Shown piece by piece: positions 1 through 9,498 of a DNA stretch of 64,000 bases. The notes beneath the pieces were generated by a model. The model did not search any database. It was not told the DNA's origin and saw only the letters and a list, made by a program, of their open reading frames with translations. The DNA is taken from contig JAHLLH010000005.1 of assembly GCA_020444265.1 (NCBI GenBank), positions 124,001 to 188,000 of the forward strand. Direction: 5' to 3'. How positions within the stretch are numbered: the first letter of the stretch is position 1; each line of letters begins with the position of its first letter. The position numbers and the translations under genes are program-made. Origin of the DNA: a bacterium. GTDB lineage: Bacteria > Electryoneota > Electryoneia > Electryoneales > Electryoneaceae.

Positions 1-832
1 TCTCCTGCATGGCATAGTTGGCGGTAATCAACGACCCGGAGCGCCGGGATGCTTCCACCACAACCGTCCCCATGCTCATCCCGGCAATAATCCGGTTGCG
101 CATCGGGAAATGTTTCTGTTCGGGCCCTGCCCCGAGGAATAATTCGCTGACCAGGGTGCCGGATTGCAACAACTCATCACGGAGCTTACGGTGTGCCTTC
201 GGGTAGAGGACATCAATCCCGCACCCGAGGATGGCGACCGTATTTCCGCTCTCCTGCAAGCTGCCACGATGGGCGGCACCATCAATCCCCAATGCCATGC
301 CCGAAACCGTACACACCCCCGCCTTGTCAAGCCCAGCGCCGAGTTGATGCGCGATCTCAACACCCGGTTCGGTCGCCGCACGGCTACCGACAATCGCTAC
401 CGCACGATTGTCCGAAGGAAGGACATTCCCCTGCACAAACAGCGAGACCGGTGGATTGTGAATGGTTTTCAACAGGGGAGGATACTCGGGGTCGGTCATC
501 AGCAGGACACGTGCGCCGAGACGTTCCGCCATCTCGAGTTGCTTCTCGCCAAACCCATCCCCCACCGCCTCGCGCAAGGAGCGGATTGCATCCTCTTTCA
601 GCTTGCCGACGGAAGAGAGAGTGCTGTCATTGGCTGTCAGGGCAGCTCGTGCACTCCCGAACGCCTCGATGATCGAACGAACCGTTGATGCACCAATATT
701 GGAGGCTTTCAGCAGGGAGAGGACCGCCGCTCTCTCATCATCGGGCGCCCGTTCGAACTCAGATTGCTCGTCGAGTTCATCCAGGCTTCCCTCACCGATA
801 GGCAGATCGTGCGTACGGTCCGTCGAGGTCAT
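1..832 (-). CDS. dprA: DNA processing protein DprA, partial (C-terminal end beyond the window)
   Basis: DprA/Smf binds incoming single-stranded DNA during natural transformation and loads RecA. I translated the frame from the ATG at 832; it stays open to the window edge (about 277 residues), so the C-terminus is missing. An N-terminal helix-hairpin-helix-like segment (about residues 37-90) precedes the Rossmann-like DprA core, with GSRAATEPG, then VSGMALGIDGAAHRG, then FPMRNRIIAGMS and RSGSLITA, all family hallmarks. The ATG overlaps the obgE stop codon (ATGA), so the two are translationally coupled. Presence of dprA fits competence but does not prove it, because DprA is widespread in non-transformable bacteria. 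Confidence 0.93.
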   Translation of the reverse strand, partial: MTSTDRTHDLPIGEGSLDELDEQSEFERAPDDERAAVLSLLKASNIGASTVRSIIEAFGSARAALTANDSTLSSVGKLKEDAIRSLREAVGDGFGEKQLEMAERLGARVLLMTDPEYPPLLKTIHNPPVSLFVQGNVLPSDNRAVAIVGSRAATEPGVEIAHQLGAGLDKAGVCTVSGMALGIDGAAHRGSLQESGNTVAILGCGIDVLYPKAHRKLRDELLQSGTLVSELFLGAGPEQKHFPMRNRIIAGMSMGTVVVEASRRSGSLITANYAMQE

Positions 833-1881
833 TCATCATCCTCCCATTCCCAGATCACTTCAGGCCCATCGTCCTCACCGTTCTCCGGCTCCTGGTCTTC
901 CGCCAGATCAGAATGAATCTCGGGAATCGGGGCATCTTGAAGCATGTCCCAGAGACGGTAGATAAGGGCATCGAGATTGTCACGAGTCACCGCACTGATC
1001 GCCATGTCCTCAAACTCGAACGGCTCCCCGCCAAGGTCGGTTTTGGTCCGCACGACGATACGTGGACGTTCCAGCAGATCAGGATTGTAGGCTTCGAGCT
1101 CGCCCATGAGCGTGTCGTAGACCTCTTGTGGTTTTTCCTCGAGGGAGTCAATCAGGACTGCGAGGACTCGAGTTCGCTCGATGTGACGCAAGAACTGGTG
1201 GCCCAGGCCCTTGCCATCCGAAGCTCCCTCGATCAATCCGGGGATGTCCGCCATGACAAAATTGGCGGTCGAAGTCGCTTTGACGATACCGAGGTGCGGT
1301 GTCAAGGTGGTAAAGGGATAATTGGCCACTTCAGGACGAGCTGCACTCACCACCGACAGCAGGGTCGATTTCCCCGCATTCGGGAGACCTACCAGCCCCA
1401 CATCGGCAAGCAGCTTGAGCTCGAAGCGGATTCTCCTTGAGATACCGCGTCTACCTTCAGTCGCCTTGCGTGGGGTCCGTTTGGTCGGTGTAGCGAAGTG
1501 GATGTTGCCCTTGCCGCCCTTTCCACCCTGCGCAACCACCATCTCCTCACCGGACTTGGTCAGGTCGCCGAGCAGTTCACCAGCTTCGGCATCAAAAACA
1601 ACCGTCCCCGGCGGGACACGGACAATCTCGTCCTTCCCGCTTCTGCCATACTTCTTCGCACCCATCCCGTGCCCGCCATTGGCCGCTTTCACCTTTTTGC
1701 GGTAGCGCAGGTCCAGCAGAGTGCCAAGTTGGGGGTCCACACGGAGAATGACGGAACCGCCACGGCCACCATCGCCGCCGTCCGGTCCGCCCTTCGGGAT
1801 GAACTTCTCTCGGCGAAAGGATATCGCCCCGTCTCCGCCGTTGCCAGCGGTAACCTCGATTTCTACGCGATCAACAAACAT
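829..1881 (-). CDS. obgE: GTPase Obg/CgtA, ribosome assembly and stress GTPase
   Basis: Obg is a 50S-associated GTPase. The 350-residue protein has the glycine-rich Obg fold (residues 1-158; GGPDGGDGGRGGS and AQGGKGGKGN), then a G domain with G1 GLPNAGKS (165-172), a switch region with NYPFTTLTPHLG, and G3 DIPG (212-215). The G4 position reads TKTD (279-282) instead of the usual NKxD, an unusual substitution in the guanine-specificity loop. A short acidic tail follows in place of a separate third domain. It lies downstream of two sorting-domain genes and overlaps dprA by ATGA. Confidence 0.96.
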   Translation of the reverse strand: MFVDRVEIEVTAGNGGDGAISFRREKFIPKGGPDGGDGGRGGSVILRVDPQLGTLLDLRYRKKVKAANGGHGMGAKKYGRSGKDEIVRVPPGTVVFDAEAGELLGDLTKSGEEMVVAQGGKGGKGNIHFATPTKRTPRKATEGRRGISRRIRFELKLLADVGLVGLPNAGKSTLLSVVSAARPEVANYPFTTLTPHLGIVKATSTANFVMADIPGLIEGASDGKGLGHQFLRHIERTRVLAVLIDSLEEKPQEVYDTLMGELEAYNPDLLERPRIVVRTKTDLGGEPFEFEDMAISAVTRDNLDALIYRLWDMLQDAPIPEIHSDLAEDQEPENGEDDGPEVIWEWEDDE

Positions 1882-1954
1882 GCGCTCAAGGTAGCTCTGT
1901 AGCAGGGATTCGGCAAGTTGTTCGATGGGTTCCCGGTACCGGGGATCGTCACTC

Positions 1955-3682
1955 CTACTTCACCAGTAAGACCTTTCGGGTTTGGTTGATCATCCCTGCC
2001 TCCAATCGAATAAAGTAGATGCCAGATGGATTGCCGGCTGCATTCCATTGAACCTCGTGCATACCGGCTTGCTGTATCGTCTGTACGAGCACGGCAACTT
2101 CCCTGCCGAGCAGATCAACAACCGAGAGGTGAACATCATTAGTCGCGGGCAGTTCATATCGAATAAGGGTTGACGAGTTAAATGGGTTTGGCCAAGCTGA
2201 CTCAAGAGAGACAGCAGCAGGTAGTTCGTATGGATGCTCAGTCACAGATAACGACTGGGTAGAAGCGATCCGGATCAGGTAGGGGTGGGAAAAACTATCC
2301 TCATCCAGCCAGGTAGCCTGTGCGAGGATATCGTGGTTTGTTAGCAGGTCAGCAGAAAGCATATCCCATCCTTTTCGTTCGATGGGGAGTTCGAAGTGAT
2401 CATGATCTGACTCTCCCGTCTCAAAATCGAACGCCCACCACTGTAATAGCGGTAAGGGGAGCAATGCAGGGTAAAGCATGACCATAGTGTTTGAAGGGAT
2501 AACCATTGTCGAAGGGGGACGTAACAAATACTCGGGGGGGAAAGAAAATTCGGCATAGGTTTCTAGCGAATCATTCAAGTAAAAAAACTGTTGAATAAAA
2601 TCACGCCAAGAATGGGGATGCTCTGGAAACACCTCAAAATGAAGGCTAAACGCATAGAATTGTTCATCCTCTATAATTATTTGATAAATATCACCATTCA
2701 CATAATCAAGGGTACCAGCATATGAATTAATCCAGCCTGATTGATCAATGATCTCTCCAGATTGGTTTAATCGGATTACGGATGGAGTGCCTCCAGGAAA
2801 ACCGGTATTTGTTTCGCCGATGAGACAAAGAGTTGTCCCATCAGCAACCTCAACTGCATCAAGAAATTCTCTGCGATAATCATCCTCTTCCGTCAGATAG
2901 TCCCATAATAAAGCACCATCAGTTGAATAATGTCTAAGGATTGCAATCGTACCCGTTTCAGGCTCTCGTTCCGGGTTGCTGATCCCGAAGTAGACCCCAC
3001 CTGCCAGGTCTGGTCGAATGGTCGGCGAGTATTCCGGTTCAGCTTCAATGGAATCCGACCAGGCAACGCTTCCGTCCATCTCGAAACGAGCGACGAACAG
3101 CCCTTCCTCGAGGTCCAATCCGTAGTACCGTCCTGCCCCCACTACCGCACCGTCGCTCGTCCACGCAGTTTCTGTTACCAGATGCGGAAACTCGCCCCCA
3201 TCAACCTGAACCGGTACGACCTCGGGCTCGCCATCTCCATAAATACGTAGCAGCTTCAGCCCTTCGGGCAGACGATTCGAGCCAATGCTTGAGGTGTGTT
3301 GGACGAGAACCGTCAGAGTGTCATCAACTATTGAAGCACCGACAACACTCGCATCCAAACCTGCAACCGTATACTGGAAGGAATTCAGGATCATGCCATT
3401 GCGGGAAAGCTGACGCGCATCCACTACCTCCCGCAACTCATCGCTCCTCCGGCTGCCGATACACCAGGCAGAACCATCATCGAGAACGACGACACGTGAG
3501 GGCGTCCCCAGCGCGCTGCTGAACGCATCATGCTGGATCTGATACTCCCACTCGATCCACATTGAATCGACTTCTGCGACTGATTTGGACGGATCGGGCG
3601 TGTTTGCTTCTGTGGTTCCGAAAACAACAATCAAGCTAAGTATAAACAATGCGTTGCTTAACCACCGGAACGGATGGGTCAT
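1955..3682 (-). CDS. Secreted protein with Por/FlgD-like C-terminal sorting domain
   Basis: The protein has about 575 residues from the ATG at 3682, preferred over an in-frame start 45 bases upstream because GAGGA lies just before it and a signal peptide begins there (LSNALFILSLIVVFG). The central 400 residues contain repeated short beta-strand motifs (W-x-G, DGS, RIYGDGEPE), like a beta-propeller, with no catalytic motif I recognise. The last ~80 residues form a typical T9SS-type sorting domain: AWPNPFNSSTLIRYELP, LLGREVAVL, NPSGIYFIRLEAG, ending KVLLVK. It is probably exported, cleaved and attached by the PorU/PorV system encoded at 20-25 kb. It resembles the upstream gene in layout, so the pair is likely a tandem duplication. 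The middle is visibly AT-richer than its surroundings (about 2560-2900). Confidence 0.8.
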   Translation of the reverse strand: MTHPFRWLSNALFILSLIVVFGTTEANTPDPSKSVAEVDSMWIEWEYQIQHDAFSSALGTPSRVVVLDDGSAWCIGSRRSDELREVVDARQLSRNGMILNSFQYTVAGLDASVVGASIVDDTLTVLVQHTSSIGSNRLPEGLKLLRIYGDGEPEVVPVQVDGGEFPHLVTETAWTSDGAVVGAGRYYGLDLEEGLFVARFEMDGSVAWSDSIEAEPEYSPTIRPDLAGGVYFGISNPEREPETGTIAILRHYSTDGALLWDYLTEEDDYRREFLDAVEVADGTTLCLIGETNTGFPGGTPSVIRLNQSGEIIDQSGWINSYAGTLDYVNGDIYQIIIEDEQFYAFSLHFEVFPEHPHSWRDFIQQFFYLNDSLETYAEFSFPPEYLLRPPSTMVIPSNTMVMLYPALLPLPLLQWWAFDFETGESDHDHFELPIERKGWDMLSADLLTNHDILAQATWLDEDSFSHPYLIRIASTQSLSVTEHPYELPAAVSLESAWPNPFNSSTLIRYELPATNDVHLSVVDLLGREVAVLVQTIQQAGMHEVQWNAAGNPSGIYFIRLEAGMINQTRKVLLVK

Positions 3683-3734
3683 ATCGTCCTCTGCGTTCAG
3701 ATCAAGGGTGCCGATCAGTTTCCGCAATAGAAAT

Positions 3735-5465
3735 CTATTTCAATAGAACGACCTTGCTGGTCATCTGACGCACTTCCCCTTGCAACCGAATAAAATATAT
3801 TCCAGAAGGTACATCCGAAGCGTTCCATTGAATCCTGTGATTCCCAGCGGGTTTCATCCCCTGATCGAGCTGCGTCACCTCTCGACCCATCAGGTCATAC
3901 ACGGAAACTCGGATGTTTTCACCCTGATCAAGCTTGTAGCTGATCGTCGTGCTCGCATTGAAGGGATTGGGCCGCGCCTTGATCAGGGACCAGGCGACGG
4001 GTTTGGGGTCAGCGGCAACATTATTCGTGGTCCCTCTCGCACTTCGGATGGGGGCGAGGCTGGCAACCCAGGCCTGATGATAGCCATTCATTCGCTCCAC
4101 GTACTCGCCCTGTAGAATCCAATAGCCCTCATTTGTCCAGGCTTGCTTCTGTAGAACTGGCTTGATGTTCTCAATACCCTCAAGTGGCAACAAATTCAGT
4201 TCACCTTCCTCCCCAATCGCCTGCACAGTCCGTATCACCAGGTAAGCTGGATTATCTTGGAGTGGTTCAGCCACCCACGCCTGAAGAATGGCCCCACTTG
4301 GATCCATCGTCAGCATCGATGCATGAGTGCCCGGGGTGGCATATCGTCCCGACCAGAGTGGGCTGTACTGATCGTCCATGACGTAAAGATCGAGATGGTG
4401 ATTCCCACGACTTTGATCTTCGCCCAGAATGTCGACCGCTACAACGATTTGTTCCTCCTCCTGCCACCCCTGTGTGAAGATTTTTGCATCAAGGATGGAC
4501 TGGGCATCTTCTGGCTCGAACATGGTTTCATTGACCAGGTTACCCCGACTATCCACTTCGACCAACGTCAGGGACACAGCTTCCGTATTCAGCACCTGTG
4601 ACTGGTAAAGCAGGAGTGTGTTATCTCCCCAACGTTTCACGTCAAAAAGCTGCTGTACTGGGGATGCTTCGCCAATCTGTACAGACCAGCCGATGGACCC
4701 CTCGGCCTTTATGCGGAAAAGATCAATCTGTGAGCCAGGCGAAGCCTGGTGATCGGGCCCCAAGATGAGGAGGACCTCATTGTCCTCAGTAGGAAACAGG
4801 TATCGCTTTCTATGTTGCCCCCCATTTATTTCCATGTAATAGGTGTGCTGGTACCAGAGCTCCCAATCCATTTTTTTGCAAATGACATACGTACCACCGT
4901 TTCCATCTCTAGTGAACCAACCTGTACTTACGATACTTGTGTCAGGAGTGACGATGGATGCTTCAGCGAAAACCTGATGTCCTTCATCCGGGCTGAAGAA
5001 ACTCCCGCTCCCATACCAGGGATGTTCAAGACCAAAGAGACAGAGTCGTTGCCGATAAAAAACAGTCCCGCTCTCATTGTACATGACCTTCTGCCGGATA
5101 TAGTACATGTCACCCATCATCCGGACCGGCGCTCTCGGTTCGGTGTAGCCGGGGCGTTCAACGGACCAAAGCTGCTCCAGGAACTCTCCCGCACCATCAA
5201 TGAGAAGGATCCCGGTTTTCCAGGTATAATTACTGTCCCGTTGCTGACCAATGACCCAAAGCAGCTCCACCCCCTCGTCGAAAACCAGGGGTTGAACCTG
5301 ATTGGTCAAATCGAGTGGTGTCGGCAGCGCCCAGCGTAACACAACAGAATCGACGTCCGCGGTTTGACGCTGGACTATGCCAGCATCTGCTGCATGGAGC
5401 AACGTTGCTGAAAGCAGGATAAGCAGAATAGCGGAAAGGAGAGCACGTCCAGTTCCTAAATTCAT
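3735..5465 (-). CDS. Secreted protein with Por/FlgD-like C-terminal sorting domain (paralogue of the next gene)
   Basis: A 576-residue protein with an N-terminal signal peptide (ALLSAILLILLSATLLHA), a long beta-rich body of unknown function and a sorting domain at the end (ARPNPFNASTTISYKL, DLMGREVTQL, VPSGIYFIRLQGE, SKVVLLK). Early motifs such as ADVDSVVLRW and LLWVIGQQRD parallel AEVDSMWIEW and AWCIGSRRSD in the downstream protein, supporting a tandem paralogous pair. The two genes are 52 bases apart on the same strand and probably co-transcribed. A TATAAT box lies about 30 bases upstream of the start. Confidence 0.8.
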   Translation of the reverse strand: MNLGTGRALLSAILLILLSATLLHAADAGIVQRQTADVDSVVLRWALPTPLDLTNQVQPLVFDEGVELLWVIGQQRDSNYTWKTGILLIDGAGEFLEQLWSVERPGYTEPRAPVRMMGDMYYIRQKVMYNESGTVFYRQRLCLFGLEHPWYGSGSFFSPDEGHQVFAEASIVTPDTSIVSTGWFTRDGNGGTYVICKKMDWELWYQHTYYMEINGGQHRKRYLFPTEDNEVLLILGPDHQASPGSQIDLFRIKAEGSIGWSVQIGEASPVQQLFDVKRWGDNTLLLYQSQVLNTEAVSLTLVEVDSRGNLVNETMFEPEDAQSILDAKIFTQGWQEEEQIVVAVDILGEDQSRGNHHLDLYVMDDQYSPLWSGRYATPGTHASMLTMDPSGAILQAWVAEPLQDNPAYLVIRTVQAIGEEGELNLLPLEGIENIKPVLQKQAWTNEGYWILQGEYVERMNGYHQAWVASLAPIRSARGTTNNVAADPKPVAWSLIKARPNPFNASTTISYKLDQGENIRVSVYDLMGREVTQLDQGMKPAGNHRIQWNASDVPSGIYFIRLQGEVRQMTSKVVLLK

Positions 5466-5494
5466 ACAACCCCCAATGCTTAGGATCAGGTGTA

Positions 5495-5500
5495 ATTATA
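5495..5500 (-). promoter_or_regulatory. Candidate -10 box upstream of the sorting-domain gene pair
   Basis: On the minus strand a perfect TATAAT lies about 30 bases before the ATG at 5465, inside an AT-rich gap (5466-5578). No good -35 TTGACA stands 16-18 bases upstream, so only the -10 element is supported. Confidence 0.4.
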
Positions 5501-5578
5501 CAGTTGGAATCTACAAATATCTTCAGTCTATTTCTTGCTATCCTGATTTTTTTCTACAGATTACCGATAGAGCGAAAC

Positions 5579-6772
5579 TCACTCCGAGAGGATAGATTCC
5601 GGAGTGCGGCTCTCCAGTAAGCCCTGGTACAACCGTTCCAACCTCTGGATCATTACATGAAGCGAGAAATGCTTGATCGCCCGTTCTCGACCGGCATCAG
5701 CGAATGCATGATGCACATTCCGGTTTCCCAGCAACTCAACCACCGCCGTTGCTGTTGCTTCCACATCCCCGGCAGCGGTCAGCACCCCCGTTTTCCCATC
5801 CATCACTACTTCGCTGACTCCACCTGTCGCCATCGCCACTACAGGTAGCCGGGTTGCCATCGCCTCGACCAGCACACGTCCCTGGCCCTCATTCCGGCTG
5901 GTCAGCAGGAAAAGATCCATTGCTTTCAGCAGGTGCGGCACATCCTTGCGCCAGCCTGTCCAATGGATAATGTCGTCGAGGCCCAACTTCTTCGCCTGGG
6001 ATTCGAGCGCTGATCGCATTTCCCCATCCCCAACAAAGAGGAAGTGGAGTGCTGAGATCTCTTCCCGCGCCTTCGCAATCACCTCGAGGGCCTGATCGGG
6101 CCCTTTCACCTCGGCGAATCGTCCAATGAAACCTACAACAGGCGCATCGTCAGGTATGTTCAATTCAGTACGGATGGTCGCCCGACTGTCATCGTCCGCC
6201 AGGTATGGATCCAACTCTACCCCGGAGGGAATCACACAAAACTGCTCCTTGCTCCCCGCTCCATGCTGGAGAAATTCACGCACTTCATCCTGGGTCAACC
6301 CGACAATTGCATCGGCAAATGAAGCGAGTCGTTTCTCGATCCAACCGAACAGTCTGCTGGCCGACTGGCCCCCGTACCCGGAAAAAAGGTGACCGTGCGG
6401 CGTATAAATCACTTTCGCCTTGCTTCTTGCCAGCTTGGCGGCAACTCGGCCCAGAACGCCCGCTTTGGCTGAATGGAGATGGAGGATGTCGGGTTTGCTT
6501 TTGCGAAGGCGACGAACCAGCACCAGCAACGCCCTTAAATCCAGGAAAGGTTCAATGGGGCGTACGAGGTGATGGATAACTTTCAGATGTAGACCGAGAC
6601 GGTCCGAATACTCAAGCGGCGGCCCCTCTCCACTAATCCCGGGACCGGTCCAAACAGTGGACTTGAAACGGTCCGGATCAACTCGTTCGGCTGAGAGTAC
6701 CGTATTCTCCGCTGATCCACCTGGATCGAGACGGGTGATGATATGTACTACCCGGATACGTCGTCGGCTCAT
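5579..6772 (-). CDS. GT4-family glycosyltransferase
   Basis: A GT-B fold retaining glycosyltransferase, 397 residues, transferring a sugar from a nucleotide donor to a lipid-linked or surface glycan; the specific sugar cannot be read from sequence. The N-terminus VVHIITRLDPGGSAENTV matches GT4 enzymes that begin with a glycine-rich acceptor loop. The C-terminal domain has GRFAEVKGPDQAL and the EX7E motif in RNEGQGRVLVEAMATRLPVV, followed by GGVSEVV. It is upstream of, and co-directional with, the sorting-domain pair, 113 bases away. It is probably cytoplasmic or peripheral to the inner membrane. Confidence 0.9.
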   Translation of the reverse strand: MSRRRIRVVHIITRLDPGGSAENTVLSAERVDPDRFKSTVWTGPGISGEGPPLEYSDRLGLHLKVIHHLVRPIEPFLDLRALLVLVRRLRKSKPDILHLHSAKAGVLGRVAAKLARSKAKVIYTPHGHLFSGYGGQSASRLFGWIEKRLASFADAIVGLTQDEVREFLQHGAGSKEQFCVIPSGVELDPYLADDDSRATIRTELNIPDDAPVVGFIGRFAEVKGPDQALEVIAKAREEISALHFLFVGDGEMRSALESQAKKLGLDDIIHWTGWRKDVPHLLKAMDLFLLTSRNEGQGRVLVEAMATRLPVVAMATGGVSEVVMDGKTGVLTAAGDVEATATAVVELLGNRNVHHAFADAGRERAIKHFSLHVMIQRLERLYQGLLESRTPESILSE

Positions 6773-6894
6773 GGTTCACCTTGTGGGTTGCTTAAACCTA
6801 CTGCCTCAGAGCCCTCTGCTTCAAGCTCAGTATCTGCTTAATACAGTGGGAATGCGGTCTCCCTCCGCTGGTGCAAGTCATCACCTCCGATGGT

Positions 6895-6924
6895 TTGACA
6901 CTCCCTATCCTGTGAGTCTACTCT
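6895..6924 (+). promoter_or_regulatory. Candidate sigma-70-type promoter for the metallophosphoesterase gene
   Basis: In the 209-base gap between divergent genes, TTGACA (6895-6900) is followed after 18 bases by TACTCT (6919-6924). The -35 is perfect and the -10 weak; the gene starts about 58 bases further on. Confidence 0.35.
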
Positions 6925-6981
6925 TTAATCAGGTCCACCTTGGTTGGATGATGCTCTTTTTCGCCAGATACCGGGATTCCC

Positions 6982-7908
6982 GTGAATATTCTCTACTTCA
7001 GCGACCTGCACCTCCCCCTCGGCCCTCGTGAGCCGATCCGTCCCGAGATGAGACGGGTCTGGTGCAGGTTTGGGATCTGTGGCGAGAAACTGATGGACAA
7101 ATTCGAGGACAAGCTGCGTGGCGAGGCGAGGAACGTCCAGCAGCTCACCAACCTCTGGATGGAACGTCATGCCGAGGGGTATGACCTCTTGATCAATGGC
7201 GGCGATAATGCGATGCCCCTCTCCAAGCACGAGGATCGTATCGCAGCAGCACGTACTGTATGGAGCAGCCATCTCGAGATGTTTGGTGAGGATCGTTACA
7301 TTGCTTTAACCGGAAACCATGAACTGGGGCACGGTTACGACTCTGAGCCCGCCTGCTATCCTGAACTGATGGAACTGCGTCGCGAACTTTTCAGTAATGA
7401 TATCAATCGCAAGGGCTACGGCATCCTGAAGCAGGGCAACTCCACCCTTCTATTCCTCGACAGCGAAGCCATTTCCATGGCCCAGATCGCGCCGCATGAC
7501 CCACTCATCCGCACAAGTATGGACGATATGCATCAGCTCACCGAAGAGGCAGCTCAGGCTGATGGCCCCATTTCGATCATCACTCACAACACCGCACGGG
7601 CACGTAAATGGGTCCGCCGCGCAGGTTACTGGGCTGACCTGGTTCGTCTCGGTCGCCAGGTCTACTTCATCGGTGGACACTTCCACGTACCACGAGTCTC
7701 CCATCGTGACGGGGCTGAGGTCCACTGGTCAGGAGGGGGAAGTTACCCGGAACCCTGGCTGCGCTACCTGATCCGTGTCCCCTTCACGGGTATCCAACGT
7801 GGTGGACCAGGAGCTATTGAAATTATCCTCGCTGGAAAGCGGATGCGTGTTCGCCACCGTCACTTTGGCGTCCACCTCGGCCTTCTACGGAAACGAGTCG
7901 CGGCCTGA
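6982..7908 (+). CDS. Calcineurin-like metallophosphoesterase
   Basis: A 308-residue binuclear metal phosphoesterase; the substrate is unknown. All motif blocks are present: SDLHLP (Asp8, His10), NGGDNA, TGNHELGHG, ITHN and GGHFHVPR, supplying the metal-binding and catalytic residues. No signal peptide or membrane segment is seen, so it is likely cytoplasmic. The chosen start is GTG at 6982, because the DLH motif begins seven residues later and there is no earlier ATG. It opens a rightward run containing WbqC-like, PIG-L and WecA-like genes, so a role in glycan or nucleotide-sugar metabolism is possible but not shown. Confidence 0.85.
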   Translation: MNILYFSDLHLPLGPREPIRPEMRRVWCRFGICGEKLMDKFEDKLRGEARNVQQLTNLWMERHAEGYDLLINGGDNAMPLSKHEDRIAAARTVWSSHLEMFGEDRYIALTGNHELGHGYDSEPACYPELMELRRELFSNDINRKGYGILKQGNSTLLFLDSEAISMAQIAPHDPLIRTSMDDMHQLTEEAAQADGPISIITHNTARARKWVRRAGYWADLVRLGRQVYFIGGHFHVPRVSHRDGAEVHWSGGGSYPEPWLRYLIRVPFTGIQRGGPGAIEIILAGKRMRVRHRHFGVHLGLLRKRVAA

Positions 7909-8106
7909 ATCGAGCTCGTCTCCAAAAACCTGAAATCCGAAGTATCCGAAAAGCTCTTGCCCACAAGCCCCCGGCGGCAATAGCTTTCCCCCAATTGCAG
8001 AGCCAGGTCGACAGTTCCACTCCGTTGTGACACGGATCACCGGAATACCAGGTTGCTTGTACCACGTTTCCCTCGATTTACAGCAACTTGAACCAGACTG
8101 AGACCC

Positions 8107-8805
8107 ATGATCTATTCCGTTCATCAACCGCATTACATCCCCTATCCAGGCTACCTCGCGAAGGTGGCCAGGTCGGAGCAGTTTGTTTTTCTCGAGGGAG
8201 TTCAGTTTGTCAAGCGGGAATGGCAGAACCGGAATCGTGTCAAAGGTCCGGACGGGCTTGCCTGGTTAACAGTCCCGGTAAAGGGCGAGTATCGCAGTCG
8301 GATCGACGAGATGCTGGTGGACAATAGCGCAAATTGGCGTCACAAACATCTCGAAACCTTGAAACGGTTCTACAGCAAAGCACCTTTCGTCGAGGAACTG
8401 GAAGGCTTTGCTCAAGCCATTGAACAGCCTTGCAATACGTTAGCAGAGCTGGCAATGCGTACCACCGGCCATATGCTGGATCGTTTCGCCATTTCGACCC
8501 CTCGCCGCACCATGGCCTCGTTTGGTGATCTTCCAGACGATCCGAATGAACGAATCATCGAGATCGGCAAAACCCTTGGAGCGGACGTTTATCTTGCGGG
8601 TGAGGGTGGACGGAACTACATGGATCTCGACAAATTCAGCCAGGCGGGCATCGAGGTTGAGTTTTATTGTCCGCCAGCGGTCGAGTACCCCCAATTGCAT
8701 GGTGAGTTTGTTCCGAACCTCGGTTCATTAGATATGTTACTCATGACGGGTCCGGATGGGTTTTCCAACCTCTTCGGACCGAAGCTTCGACAGGTGGAAG
8801 GATAA
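8107..8805 (+). CDS. WbqC-like family protein
   Basis: A 232-residue protein of the WbqC family, found in O-antigen and other surface-glycan clusters; its precise reaction is not established. The signature N-terminus is clear: VHQPHYIPYPGYLAKVARSE, then FLEGVQFVKREWQNRNRVK. Further family features are WLTVPVKG and, near the end, the GEGGRNYMD and YPQLHGEFVPNLGSLDML segments. It ends three bases before a PIG-L deacetylase gene, an arrangement consistent with sequential modification of an amino sugar (inference). Confidence 0.88.
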   Translation: MIYSVHQPHYIPYPGYLAKVARSEQFVFLEGVQFVKREWQNRNRVKGPDGLAWLTVPVKGEYRSRIDEMLVDNSANWRHKHLETLKRFYSKAPFVEELEGFAQAIEQPCNTLAELAMRTTGHMLDRFAISTPRRTMASFGDLPDDPNERIIEIGKTLGADVYLAGEGGRNYMDLDKFSQAGIEVEFYCPPAVEYPQLHGEFVPNLGSLDMLLMTGPDGFSNLFGPKLRQVEG

Positions 8806-8808
8806 CGG

Positions 8809-9438
8809 ATGAGCGACAGACCGAAGCGCATTCTCGCGATCGGCGCCCACCCCGACGATATCGAAATCGGCTGCTCCGGCACGCTGATCGATTATGCGGA
8901 CCGTGGTCATGAAGTTTACCTCTACATCGCAACGAAGGGCGAACGGGGCGGAGAGCCGGAGGTTCGAGTCCGTGAAGCGGAACGAGCCGCAGAGAAGATG
9001 GGGGCCAAAGAGGTTTTCTGGGGTGGATTTATCGACTGTGAAATACCCCATGGCCTCCCGCTGATCCAGGGATTGGAGGAGATTGTCCGCAAGGTCAAGC
9101 CCGACACCCTCTTCGTGCACGGTCCGGAAGACACGCACCAGGACCATCGTGGTCTCGCGTTCGCCGCGCAATCCGCTGCTCGCCGCATCCCGAACTTCCT
9201 CTTCTACGAGTCACCGACAACCTTGCACTTCATGCCGAGTGTTTATTGTGACATCGGCAGTACCATTACACGCAAAATCGAGCTCCTCGAAACTCATTTT
9301 TCCCAAGTGGCACGTACCAACATCGAGGGGTTGCCGATCACAGACATCGCTCGTGCAGCCGCGATCCGTCGTGGCATTGAGGTCTATTGCCGCTATGCGG
9401 AAGCATTTTTACCCACTCGGGTGATGCTTGGAGAATGA
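8809..9438 (+). CDS. PIG-L family N-acetylglucosaminyl (LmbE-like) deacetylase
   Basis: A 209-residue zinc-dependent deacetylase of the PIG-L/LmbE fold; members remove acetyl groups from GlcNAc-linked compounds (GlcNAc-PI, GlcNAc-malate in bacillithiol, mycothiol precursors, glycans). The metal motif AHPDDIEIGCSG lies at residues 13-24, and HGPEDTHQDHRGLAF supplies the later histidine/aspartate set. It is three bases downstream of the WbqC-like gene and 60 bases before a WecA-like transferase, so action on a lipid-linked amino sugar is the reading I favour. A thiol-biosynthesis role (BshB-like) is the main alternative. Confidence 0.88.
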   Translation: MSDRPKRILAIGAHPDDIEIGCSGTLIDYADRGHEVYLYIATKGERGGEPEVRVREAERAAEKMGAKEVFWGGFIDCEIPHGLPLIQGLEEIVRKVKPDTLFVHGPEDTHQDHRGLAFAAQSAARRIPNFLFYESPTTLHFMPSVYCDIGSTITRKIELLETHFSQVARTNIEGLPITDIARAAAIRRGIEVYCRYAEAFLPTRVMLGE

Positions 9439-9498
9439 GGGACCGGGGAGGAGTTTTGCCCGGAGGCAACGAACTTCAGCTATGCTAGGAAGAGGGAG

